Positions 12,833-23,503 of a stretch of 64,000 bases of DNA are shown piece by piece. The position numbers were made by a program, and so were the translations under genes. Positions within the stretch are counted from its first letter, which is position 1; each line of letters begins with the position of its first letter. A model generated the notes under the pieces. That model saw only the letters and a list, made by a program, of their open reading frames with translations, ran no database searches and was not told the origin of the DNA. Source of the DNA: Sisyra terminalis. Taxonomy: Eukaryota; Arthropoda; Insecta; Neuroptera; Sisyridae. Location: contig OY292277.1 in NCBI GenBank assembly GCA_958496175.1, forward strand, positions 27,571,282-27,635,281, written 5' to 3'.

Positions 12833-15800
12833 TTACTGAAAGATTTTCATACAGTACGTTATCATTATTTCAATCAGTAGAATATCTGAAGTAATATCAG
12901 GGGGAACTGATAAAGGTCCAATTGCAGTCGGAGGTCCAATCAACGTGGGAGCGAATACTGTTGCTAGATTGTGAGCCGTCATTTTATTTATAGCTTGATG
13001 TAATGAAACTCTGAAAAAAATAATAAAAAGTTAGTTCTCAAGTCTGCTATTTTCAAACTTTTAAATTATACATTTTTAAAATTTGATCAAAAGTTCGATT
13101 AAGTCCGATATTAAACTAATTAGGTACCTCAGAATAACTTAATAAAGTGAATATATCTTGGGTTTTTAACCCCTACTTCAATTTCTTAATATTAATTTTC
13201 TAATCCCAAATTTTAAAAATTTGGTCTAAATCCTCCCGAAATACCATACGGTTGCCTCTTTTAATCACGTCCATTTTATTGGAAGACAACCATTAAATTA
13301 CGTAAGGCACATTTCCATATTTAGATCAACTTCCTCCCCCTTAGAAAGACAAAACGATACTGTTCCCTTTTTGTAAATAAAAATAGCAGAAATAAGAAAC
13401 TTATGACCACTCCACTTCCGAAAGTGTTTAAAGTAATTTATGAATGACCTCTAATCATTAATGAGAAACTAAAAATATCTGCGAATATTAAAATGTTTCC
13501 CTGTTAAAATAAATTGAGTTAATATATTACTTCAAAACTGAATGGTCAAATATGTTCCCTACTCTTTAGCATTGAGTAATATAATGTAATTCGTTGCAAA
13601 ACAATTCAGTGAAGAACCTGAAAGTTTTAATTCATATAATTTTCTATATACATTTATATGTACGTGAAAATACATAAAAATTGGTTTATAGTTAGCTATT
13701 TGCAGTCCGTGATTTCAAAATTAATTACTTTAGACGATTTTATGTTCTAAACGCTAGGTGCCAAATAACAGTTGTTAAACATACATAGAGATACAGTGCT
13801 ACATCTCTGTTTAAATGGTACATATCAATGAATACCAAAGTAATCTCAAATCTTTATTACGGTGACTAGGGCCGAATTTACCTACAGGCCGACTAGGCCG
13901 CGTTCTAGATGTCAAGATTTTAAGAACCCAAAACTTTCTAACTCCCCAGAAACCCGTAAAAAAAATAAATAACTCAAATTAAAACAGTTTTAAAAAGGGT
14001 CACTTTTTTCTATGTAATGAAAGTACTTCATTTCAACTCATTAAGACGTAACCAGTTAAAGTAGTGAGAAAGAAGTGAGCTAAAAGTGCACACTCCTTGC
14101 TTACTTCTTCGACTTTTAAGTGATTTATGTAGAAAAAAAGGCTCAAGACCCTTTTAGCGACGTTAATATACTGCAATGTTGCATTTTCTACTTTGTTTTT
14201 CTTATTAATTCAATTCTAATATCGTAGAATTTTCCCTTTCGTCGTCAAACTTTCATTACATCCCTATTTATTTGCGAATTGAATTAAAAACGATTGAAAA
14301 AGATATTGATGACGCTAAAAGGGACTTGAGCCCAAAAGAATATGTGAATTGACGTAAAATGGAATGAACTTTTAGAAACTACTATTTATACAATATATAA
14401 AATATATTGTGGTCTTATTTATGTAATATAATTTTTAAAAATAAACTATAAATATAAATTTGAACAAAAGTTCAAACAAATGTATTACTGACGTATTGCG
14501 ATTGCTAAGTAATGTTTCTTAGTGGTCATCAAGTATTATTGGATCAGCCGTAACTGCTGTGATGAATCACCCAAAAAATCTAATGATTTTAGAAACTAAT
14601 AAAGAAACAAAAAATTAAAGCTTTTGATTAATACCCTATTGTAAATAAATGTTTTTTTAAGAAAGTTTAAATTTTTATATTTTTTATTGTTGTTTAAAGA
14701 TTTATTTAAAAATTGTGTTGATATTTTTCAATAGTTTTTAGGGACCCCAAAAATGCGTTCGTACAAGGACCTCCAAATGTGTAAATCTGGCTCTGACGTT
14801 AACGTAATTTTTCTTTCATCTTTCCATATTCTTAAGCGAAGTGGCCTGTATATTTTAAACACCTGTATGTAAACTCTTAAAATTTCATTTTCAATTAACT
14901 TTTTGAAAATAAAGAACCATCTTTTAAAAATTAAATTTTTCACATTTTTGAATTTTAGTGTTTACAAAATCGTAAAAAGACAATCATTTACTGTCTTAGA
15001 GCAAACTTCGGAAACCCGAAGAATTAAGAACAATGCGATTTACTCAATTTTAAAATATCCATAAATTCAGTAATTAAGACAAATATTTATTTAAACTACA
15101 TTATAATAAAACTTGTTGTTTTTTTACAAATGAAAATTTACTAAGCAAAGCACGTTAGTAAGGTAAAAGTTCACGCTATACTTTTATTATATGAAATATT
15201 TAAGTAAATAATTGGTGAAATATATGTACGCTTTAAAAGACTAAAAATAAATTTAAAATGTGATTAATATTTTTACAGTAGAAAAAATTGGAATGATTCA
15301 CAAATTTCATAGATAGATTAAGCAATAATAGTGCTGACATATTATGCCACATAAACGAAACTCCAAGTACCAGCTAGTAAAACAATTAAAAAATCATAAT
15401 AGTATCCACAAATCGGAGTTAACGATTAAAGTTTCGTCAAAAAAGAATTAAAACATTTCGTTCGTTATTGTTTTTTTAAAGTGCAAATAAATGTAAAAAA
15501 TGAATCATTCTTGTATAAAAATACCTGGTTATAAGTGTTATGAGTCACCAATTTCAAAATGAAAGTCGGTAATTTAATTTTATTTAATTAAATATTGCAA
15601 TACTTAAATTACAACATTGATTCATTTTACCTGTGTAAATGCTCTAGAACATACTGTAATGTATGATAATGAGTCACAGGTAATAAATTCAATCCTTCAC
15701 GAATTCCAACTATTTGTTCAGCAAGACTCTTGCGTTCTAATGAAAAAGAAAAAAAAAGACATTAAAATTATTCATTATTCCAAAATAATTTAGAGTTTAG

Positions 15801-17311
15801 AAACGTACGAATCGCTTTGATTAGAGCAGGATGAGCCAAAAAAGTAATTAAAGGAACTGGTAATAAACGTAAATATAATTTTAGGGCACCCGCAACAACA
15901 TTGATATTACTGTACGCAGATTCGCTTAGATTTGCATTTTCTCCATCTAAAAATAATTCAAAAAAAAATAGAAAAAATATAACTTGTGGATGTTTTTTAT
16001 TTTTATTACCGGTATCTAAGGCCATTTTTAAAGCGTCCACTTCATCAGCAAAACCTGAAAGCCGGTATATTCCCTCGCAGGTCAAACCTCGAGCTTCGAT
16101 TTCAGCAATACATTTGACAATTACAAACGGTAATGTAGCTTTTCGGGACACCAACACATTGGTCAAATCAATGCCAAAGACTCCTCGCACTTTCTTTAAA
16201 TCAGGAACACAATCAGCTGGTACGGAATGAGAACATTTTACGTGCGAGACAAAGCCGCAATCTTGAAAATAAAAATGTTTATCAATTAATACAATTAGGT
16301 TTGTCTTCAAGTATTATACCTTCACATTTGACGCCTTGTTGCGAAAATCCCCAAAGAAAATTGCCACAAAATTCACACCAGTTAAGTCCTTTAAATGTGT
16401 GCACCCGAAAAGCATGTGGCTTTTCAAAAGGTAAGAGCAGATCGTTGGTGGTTGGAGTTGAAGCGAGTGATGAGTTTTCATTGCCAAAAGAAAATATTGG
16501 ATTACCAGTGGGACTATTAATAATCAATGGGCCTGTATCATCTTTTTTAGACGATGGAAAAATATTTTTTGTGGTTGATGTAGGTGTTTTCTTTAATCTA
16601 TTTACAAAAAAAAAAGATCACAAAAAATTCTAGGATCTTCACAACTTATATATCATTACCCATTTCGATTCGAGCTACGATTATTTGATTGTCTTGTTAA
16701 TACTTTTAGTTTTCGTTTATTTAATGTCATGTAAGGACTTTCATGATAACTAACCGATGAATCTAAACGCTGAATAAGTAATGGAGCTTTTAATTCTAAA
16801 TACATAGTAACTAAACCATCGGCGACCAACGATTTCACATTGTCATAACGTTTTTCACGCACATAAAACCCGGAAGTAGGATCATAAAATAACTTATAAT
16901 GGTGAACTTTTCCATTAAATCTAAAATTTGAGATCATTTTTAGCAATTTGTAGTTTTTCTCTGGGTCATTTTGTATAAAATATGTCCTTACTTTAGCGAC
17001 AACGTATGAAATTCGCCTTTTGAGATTGCACTTTCCCTTACCAAATAGGAACCTTCCGGCTGTAAATTTAATAGTTGCTCTGCTATTAAATGTGAAATTA
17101 ATCCATGATATTCATCATGTAAGTAATACGGTTTTTCAAATATGAACGATGGACAAACAATCGGTTTTGGTGTGGGCGCTTCTAGTTGCATACGATATAC
17201 TATTATGGGAAACAACAAAGGATTAAGCATAGTTTAGGTTAGAAACATCAAGAAATACATACAATCTGGTTTCCAAACACTTTGGATTGTTAAATCTCGA
17301 TCGAACGACAT
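12833..17311 (-). CDS. Chimaerin-type Rac GTPase-activating protein (SH2-C1-RhoGAP)
   Basis: Eight exons on the minus strand (17263-17311, 16992-17199, 16660-16920, 16320-16597, 16010-16261, 15809-15946, 15631-15736, 12833-13010) give a 489-residue protein with consistent phases. Chimaerins bind diacylglycerol at membranes and stimulate GTP hydrolysis by Rac. The N terminus (VWKPDLYRMQLEAP) matches the chimaerin motif before the SH2. The SH2 has EYHG and the phosphotyrosine-pocket stretch GSYLVRES. A Cys/His C1 domain spans about 234-283 (HAFRVHTFKGLNWCEFC). RhoGAP starts near 290, with the catalytic arginine finger at about 332 in GIYRLSG. The end is ALKLYLRLLPVPLI then NLATVFAPTLIGP. The last intron is 2.6 kb and carries nested transposons. 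It corresponds to fly RhoGAP5A or vertebrate CHN1/CHN2. Confidence 0.95.
13866..14808. mobile_element. Non-autonomous element family D, with a nested MITE A
   Basis: The left end AGGGCCGAATTTACC and right end AAATCTGGCTCTG are imperfect inverted repeats. Both ends have clear matches to the 230-bp element at 49018-49250, including GACTAGGCC near the left end and a GGGACCCC-like block near the right. The element is about 940 bp here because of internal sequence, including a MITE A insertion at 14140-14332. It lies in the last intron of the chimaerin gene. Confidence 0.6.
14140..14332. mobile_element. MITE family A, copy nested in family D
   Basis: Terminal GGCTCAAGACCC and GGGACTTGAGCC are inverted. 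The interior keeps the AACGTTGCATTTTCTAC block on the left and the ATCGTAGAATTTTC block. The right arm has lost part of its mirror. It is inserted inside the family D element. Confidence 0.7.
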
Positions 17312-19940
17312 TATTTATTATTATTTACAACTTTTTTATTTAAAAATCGAAAGATTTGTCCAAAAATTGACGTCTGTCAAAATGACATCTTTTTTGACAT
17401 CTGTTACCAGAACAACTCAGAACAACTGAACCAGCTGAACCAAACTGAACAACAATCCAATTAAGGCGCAAATATTTAAATCATTTGAATGGATTAAAAG
17501 CCTTTAAAAAGCTTTCTGGGCTTTCTGAAAGTATATCAATATTTGAATAGATAAAATAGTGTAAATAAATTAAAAGATAAGAATTTTAATTAATTTTAAC
17601 TGTAGATATCTCTTTAATGAAATAACGCAAAGCTTTATTAGTTTGTAGAGGGTTTTTACGTCAGAATCGTCAAAATATATAAAACATATAAAGAATATAA
17701 ACCTATACACTTTTGTAATAAAGTGGATACATTTTATCACAATAATAATTCATCAAAATAATTAATGATAAAATTATTAATTAATTATCAAATAATTAAT
17801 GAGTAATGCCGGTGGTGCCGAATTTCAGAAACCCATTATGACTGATGTTAATTCTCTTTTTACTCTAAGCCCTCTAAACAGAATTAGAATAAAAAATGAC
17901 TAAAAGTTATACCTTCTTATAAATGTGCATGCCTTAAAGTTTTAATATCATATGAATCTCACTGAGGCTTCGGCTTCGTCCAAAAATCAACCAAGAGCTT
18001 GTCTGAAACCGAATGTATGATTTACGTATATATTAATGCCATTAAAAACATGGATTGTATATTTGACGAACACGAGGAAATTATGAATCATTTGTTTAGG
18101 AGCGGATAGCAGGGGATTGCATCAGTGTAAAATCTTGCAAGATTTTACTCCTATTAAATACGAATTTTAAACCTTATTAATTTTAAATACAGCTCCGTAA
18201 AAGTATAAATATAAAAAGCTCTACAAGATCCGTAGCTCTGTATAAGAAAAAAAAGTGCTTGAAAGTTGAAACTTGAAAAGTTACATTCAAAATGCCTATA
18301 ATAACTTTAAATGGCTTCTTATGGTTTTTTTGAACATTTAAAATGCCTTTTAATGTTTTTTCTTTTTTACAGTCAGTAACATCCTCCTCATTCTACCTAA
18401 TAAAAGAAAATAAGATTGTTTTTGTTCGAAAAATTAGAACAAATAAGAAAAGTGCTCCCTCTCCAATTACGAAATTTATGAATGATCCCTTAGTAAGATT
18501 CATTTTTTTTCGTTAAATAATTATAGTGTGATGATACGGTCATGATGAAAGTACGGTCAGTACGGTATAGTAAATTTTTCATGTATACTATATGATATAC
18601 AGTGGAAAACACTACGGACACTGGATGTAAACGATGTTAACCATGAGGCAGAAATAAAAAAAAAAAAAAAAAAAATGATATCCCTTTACGAATCCAATGT
18701 GTCTTTTATTCATATATTTTTCCCAATAGATCCAATGCACATAATCTAATTTGTTTTTAATATTCTAAACTAATATCAAAACATAATACAACAGTTCATT
18801 TTTAATTTTACTAGATAAAATTTAAGAAATATGTAATTAAAAATACAAAAAAATCGTTAAATTTAAAATGCATAAAACGAGCTCCTATTGGATTGGCATT
18901 AAAATGATATCACAATACGAAACTTCAAAATCCCATGAATATTTTCCTATAATAAATGTACCTAAGCTCAAAAGGAAAGGTTGCTTAAAATACTTTAAAC
19001 ATTATTTTATTGATTTAAACATTTAAAATCTACTTAGAATTAACTAACTGTATCACTGGTATCAATTAAAAATATTTAGTATTTTAGACTAATATAGTAG
19101 AAAAAAGTTTATTTTTCATTAATTTTCAATTTTTTGCTTATCGGAAAAAAATTAGGGTGGAAAATTTTATTGTTAAATTTCACTATCTGCTAAAAAACGT
19201 TCCTTAAAAACTCCAGTCGAATTCATAATTGCTCTAGTTCAAGCGTCGATTCAAAAGAGAAAATGTTTGAAAAATGTAATTTTTGAAAAGTTATGTTTAT
19301 TTTAAAATAAAAAATATTCCATCATTGCATAAATCAAACGCATGTTACAAATGTACATTTTACATAATATTATCTTGCTATGGGACGATGGTAATTAAAT
19401 CTATTGTAGATGTTATAGATTATCTAATCGATCTAATCTATCTAATGTACCTAATGCGCCTAATCGTCGCTTCACCTGGCGAGTTCCATATTTGATTTTT
19501 TTTTTATATTTTATTATTTAAAATTAAGTAATAATAGATAATAATACTAATAATATGTGTAAATTTATAATATGTAAATTTTTTTAATACAACATGTATA
19601 AAATAAATATTTTAGAAATTGCATTAAAATGATGGATTTATTTCCTTTTGCATATTCAATAATAAGTTTTTGCTGCTGCCCCAAAACCTTACGAAAATCA
19701 TGCATGTAACGTGCCAAACGCAGCGACGTAATGCAATCTAATGTAACAAAGGCATGAAATGCATGAAATGGATTAATCGGATTAATTGATTAATTGTTGT
19801 CAAAGACTCAAACCATTACCAAAAAAATATCGAAATATTGAGCCCATTGAGCCTGAAAAAAACTAGCTAGCACATACTAGCACGCAAATTTATAACAGTC
19901 TGTGGTTTGACTTTTGAGGTTATAAAACGTCATTTCATGT
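17312..19940. other. Intergenic, upstream of chimaerin
   Basis: No gene recognised. About 60-90 bp above the chimaerin ATG is a repeated GACGTCTGTCAAAATGACA and TTTGACATCTGTTACC motif that could belong to the promoter. An A-run of about 20 bases sits near 18656. A stretch near 18455-18490 resembles the end of family B/C elements (AATTACGAAATTTATGAATG). The last 8 bases are the left target duplication of the hAT element. Confidence 0.5.
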
Positions 19941-20548
19941 CAGGGTGTCTGCACTTCATAGGAAATTGTGGCGTAAATAGCAGGGCCAAAAAGCGACATA
20001 ACGCTATATAATTTTTCATTCAAAGAGAGAGACACATGATTTCAGACAGGAAATTTGTATTCCCCTGTATTTAGTTGGTCACTTGTCTGTTATAAAATAT
20101 ATGTTTCGTATTTTACTTCATAGTTATTGTAGTCTACAATCATTTTATGAATACTGCAATACCTCTAGTGATCAAAAATATAACTATTTTTAGCAATTAT
20201 TTGACTAATAATGAAATTTCAAATATGAATTGTCTAAACCTTAGTCAGGGTGTCTGCACTTCATAGGAAATTGTGGCGTAAATAGCAGGGCCAAAAAGCG
20301 ACATAACGCTATATAATTTTTCATTCAAAGAGAGAGACACATGATTTCAGACAGGAAATTTGTATTCCCCTGTATTTAGTTGGTCACTTGTCTGTTATAA
20401 AATATATGTTTCGTATTTTACTTCATAGTTATTGTAGTCTACAATCATTTTATGAATACTGCAATACCTCTAGTGATCAAAAATATAACTATTTTTAGCA
20501 ATTATTTGACTAATAATGAAATTTCAAATATGAATTGTCTAAACCTTA
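19941..20548 (+). repeat. Exact tandem duplication, 304-bp unit, two copies
   Basis: The stretch starting CAGGGTGTCTGCAC at 19941 begins again at 20245, and the two units look identical by eye. The unit is the left terminal 304 bp of the hAT element, so the element has two left termini in tandem. Only the outer one is bordered by the target duplication. Confidence 0.9.
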
Positions 20549-20938
20549 GTGACGACAAACATTTAATGACATTAAACACTGAAGTACAGTAACTAAATTA
20601 AATCAAGTCATTAAATTAAATATAACGAATTTTAATGTACATTTACATGTACGGTGAAACTTATTATCCAGGTATAGTAAAATTCTTATACTTGATTTTC
20701 TTTTTCATACATTTTTATTATTATTATTAGTTTTTGGTTAACGTTTTAATTATGTGAAGAAAATGTAGTGTTGCGTTTTGGTATGCAAAATACTTAATAC
20801 CGTTCGCTATCAGAAGATTCGAGGAATAATTTTTACTGGCGACAACAGTGAATTGGAGCAATTTAAAATTCCAATAATACTGATAATAATTACCATATTT
20901 TGAAAATTTACATCAACAATTTTTTGGCGTTATATGCA

Positions 20939-22493
20939 ATGGAAAAATATTTGCTCATAATGATTTTTCTGGTAAGTCAGAATTAATATTCAATTTAATT
21001 CAAACATCTTCGTAATGTTTAATACAACAAAACGACTGATAAGTTTTTATTCCTTTTATCGCGATTTAGAATTGTAAAGCCATTTTTTTCTCCTTCACAT
21101 CATTGATACAGTTTTATTTTATTTTATAAGGTTTGCTCTCAAAGAAAAGAAAAATTGGGAAAACAATATTTTGTAACAGTTAAGTTTTGCTGTTGCTTAA
21201 TATTAATTACAATTATGTGTTGAATCGAGTTCCAACCTAAATTAACTTAATCTTTAAAATTTAAAATTGGCTTAAAATTTCTTTATTATTATTTTTAGGT
21301 TCATATAGGTAACTATGGTAATTACAAATAAATATATTTATTCAAAAAAAAAACTGGGTGGCCATGAATTCTGGCCCTAACTGCCTGTAATGTAATTTGT
21401 ATATGGTCCTTATAATAATAACTTAAGTTATTTTTTGGGCCCAAAGTACGTTAGGCTCTAGGTACCAAATGGGCAAGCGACCAAAGGATTATATAATATT
21501 ACACGGAGCAAAAGGACTGTGCAAAAGAAAGTTAAAAAAAATTTTCTTATATGAAAAAACGTGCAATATAAAGTTTGTATTAACGAGCAATTGGGCCAGA
21601 ATGCATCGCCACCCATACTTTTTTTTGAATAAATATATGTAATTGCCATAGTTACCCATATGAAATTTATAAAATTAGTAAATATTTATTCAAAAAAAAG
21701 TATGGGTGGCCATGAATTCTGGCCCAATTGCTCGTTAATACAAACTTTATATTGCACGTTTTTTCATATAAGAAAAAAAAATTTTAACTTTCTTTTGCAC
21801 AGTCCTTTTGCTCCGTGTAATATTATATAATCCTTTGGTCGCTTGCCCATTTGGTACCTAGAGCCTAACGTACTTTGGGCCCAAAAAATAACTTAAATTA
21901 TTATTATAAGGACCATATACAATTTACATTACAGGCAATTAGGGCCAGAACTCATGGCCAACCATATTTTTTTTTTTTTGAAAAAATATATCCATTCGTA
22001 ATTACCTAATTACACAAATGTATTTTGAAATAATATACGCAAATTTTATATTTAAAAGCCATATATTGTATACAATTAATTTAGAGATTGGTACTCTGTT
22101 TAATATGTAAAACTAATAATATGAAAGCAACAATTAAACTTCATTGTATCAAACAAAATTATTCAAAAGAAAAAATTGTTTAAATTTGTCTATTCATAAT
22201 GAAAAAAAATATAATGTGATAGATAGAATAAAACTTTACTAATATGAAGTAGAAATAGTTTTTCAATATTCAAAATATTGTTTTTTAGAATACGAACAAT
22301 TATTATATCAATGAACATATCACAATCTTAATAACTTTAAATTGAACTTTTAGATCTTAACTCCATTGCCATTGAATTATCCCAACCAGAAAATTACAAA
22401 GACGTCGAAGAATCATATCCTCAAGATGTACTAATAACAGAAAGACAGTCTCAATCAGCACCAGATAAGAGTAATGGGGAACAAAATAAATGA
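20939..22493 (+). CDS. Candidate small secreted peptide gene inside the hAT element
   Basis: Proposed exons: 20939-20971, a 10-base micro-exon 21299-21308, and 22354-22493. Joined in phase they give 60 residues ending at TGA. The start MEKYLLIMIFLVHIDLNSIA reads as a signal peptide with possible cleavage after SIA. The remaining ~40 residues are acidic and polar, without cysteine, and I do not recognise them. Exon 1 ends in a strong donor (CTG/GTAAGT), the micro-exon is bounded by TTTTTAG and GTAACT, and the last exon follows ACTTTTAG. If the micro-exon is skipped, another short frame (38 residues) opens instead. The micro-exon overlaps the edge of an inserted repeat. No transcript evidence is available; this is a candidate only. 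Confidence 0.35.
21300..22003. mobile_element. Pair of MITE copies in inverted orientation
   Basis: Two ~300-bp copies of one element face each other: 21300-21664 and about 21680-22003 reversed. Each arm starts near GGGTGGCCATGAATTCTGGCC and ends near GGGCCAGAATGCATCGCCACC, which are inverted to one another, so each arm is an element with its own terminal repeats. The outer end TTCATATAGGTAACTATGG is mirrored at 21640-21660. Over most of their length the arms are nearly identical, which suggests recent origin or gene conversion. Confidence 0.75.
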
Positions 22494-23503
22494 ACTGTAG
22501 GAACTACAGAAGACTGAATTATAAACTGGAAACAGTATTTCGCAAACAGAGAAAAACAGCTCTGCTATTGTTTTTGAGAAGATACATTATTCGAACTTGC
22601 TACGTATTGTTAACGTATACCGTTTTTCATCAAATATAAATGCTCTATAACCAGGAGTCATACCTTACTATATTTCTTAATTTGAAATACTTATTTTGAA
22701 ATGATTCTAATAACACGAACGGATTTGTGCTTTCGTTTGATGAAATGAGTAATATGACAGGTTTTTATTACAATAGTAAAAGATCATGTATCTTTGGTTT
22801 TGAAGATAATATGAACCAAGATGAAAATCTGAGTTTTTGATCAAAGTCTAAAAGCCAAAATTATTTATATTTCTTATATTTTTCAGTTGCAGACAGCTTA
22901 CTAATTGTTATTTTTTAGCTAATATTTAAAATATTTATCATGTTTACTATCTTAAAACTTTGTATAAGTAACATTATTTATTTATAATTGATTATATTTA
23001 TTAAATTTGATTATCATTAAATAAAATAGCTTTTTGTATTCTGTATTTTCAGATATCTAATTATAATATATTTTCATGTTCATTATTGATAATTAAAAAT
23101 TAGCAATGATTCAAACCATTACTATAGAGTTGTACAAATGTATCAGTTCCTTGTACCAAATCGTACCAGACGTTCTAGAGAAAATGATCACTAACAATGA
23201 CCTAGAAACGACGGCCCTGGCCCTTCTTTTTGGCCACATTTACGCATAGAGTGCAGACACCCTGTTTCATGTGATGAATTTTCAATGTTTTGGGCAAATG
23301 AAATTTTGATTTATATGTCTGCGACATGTAACTCAAGCTCCGTTTTACGATTGGAAGTTGACTAGATCTAATAATGTTTTCATTTTCCACGACGAAATAT
23401 TCATTTAAATAAAACTACGACGAAACACTTGAACAGATATTACCGACAATACACATCGTAATTACTTGCAAAAGTGAACTTTTCGTTGAACGAAAACAAA
23501 ACG

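Larger units (their letters stand above)
19941..23264. mobile_element. hAT-type transposon, 3.3 kb, with exact 8-bp target duplication
   Basis: The left end CAGGGTGTCTGCACT is repeated in reverse complement at 23250-23264. Just inside, both ends share a looser GGCC(A)AAAAAG motif and a GTAAAT motif. The 8 bases immediately outside are TTTCATGT on both sides (19933-19940 and 23265-23272), a hallmark of hAT transposition. No transposase-like reading frame was seen, so it is probably non-autonomous. The right end lies 239 bp before the importin-11 start codon. Inside are a doubled left end, an inverted pair of smaller elements and a candidate secreted-peptide gene. Confidence 0.85.

Noticed and set aside
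15901..16633. Plus-strand open frames of about 110 codons
   Set aside because: They lie antisense to conserved chimaerin exons and carry no family motif.
21458..21649. 63-codon minus-strand frame
   Set aside because: It lies within one arm of the inverted MITE pair and is interrupted in the sister arm.
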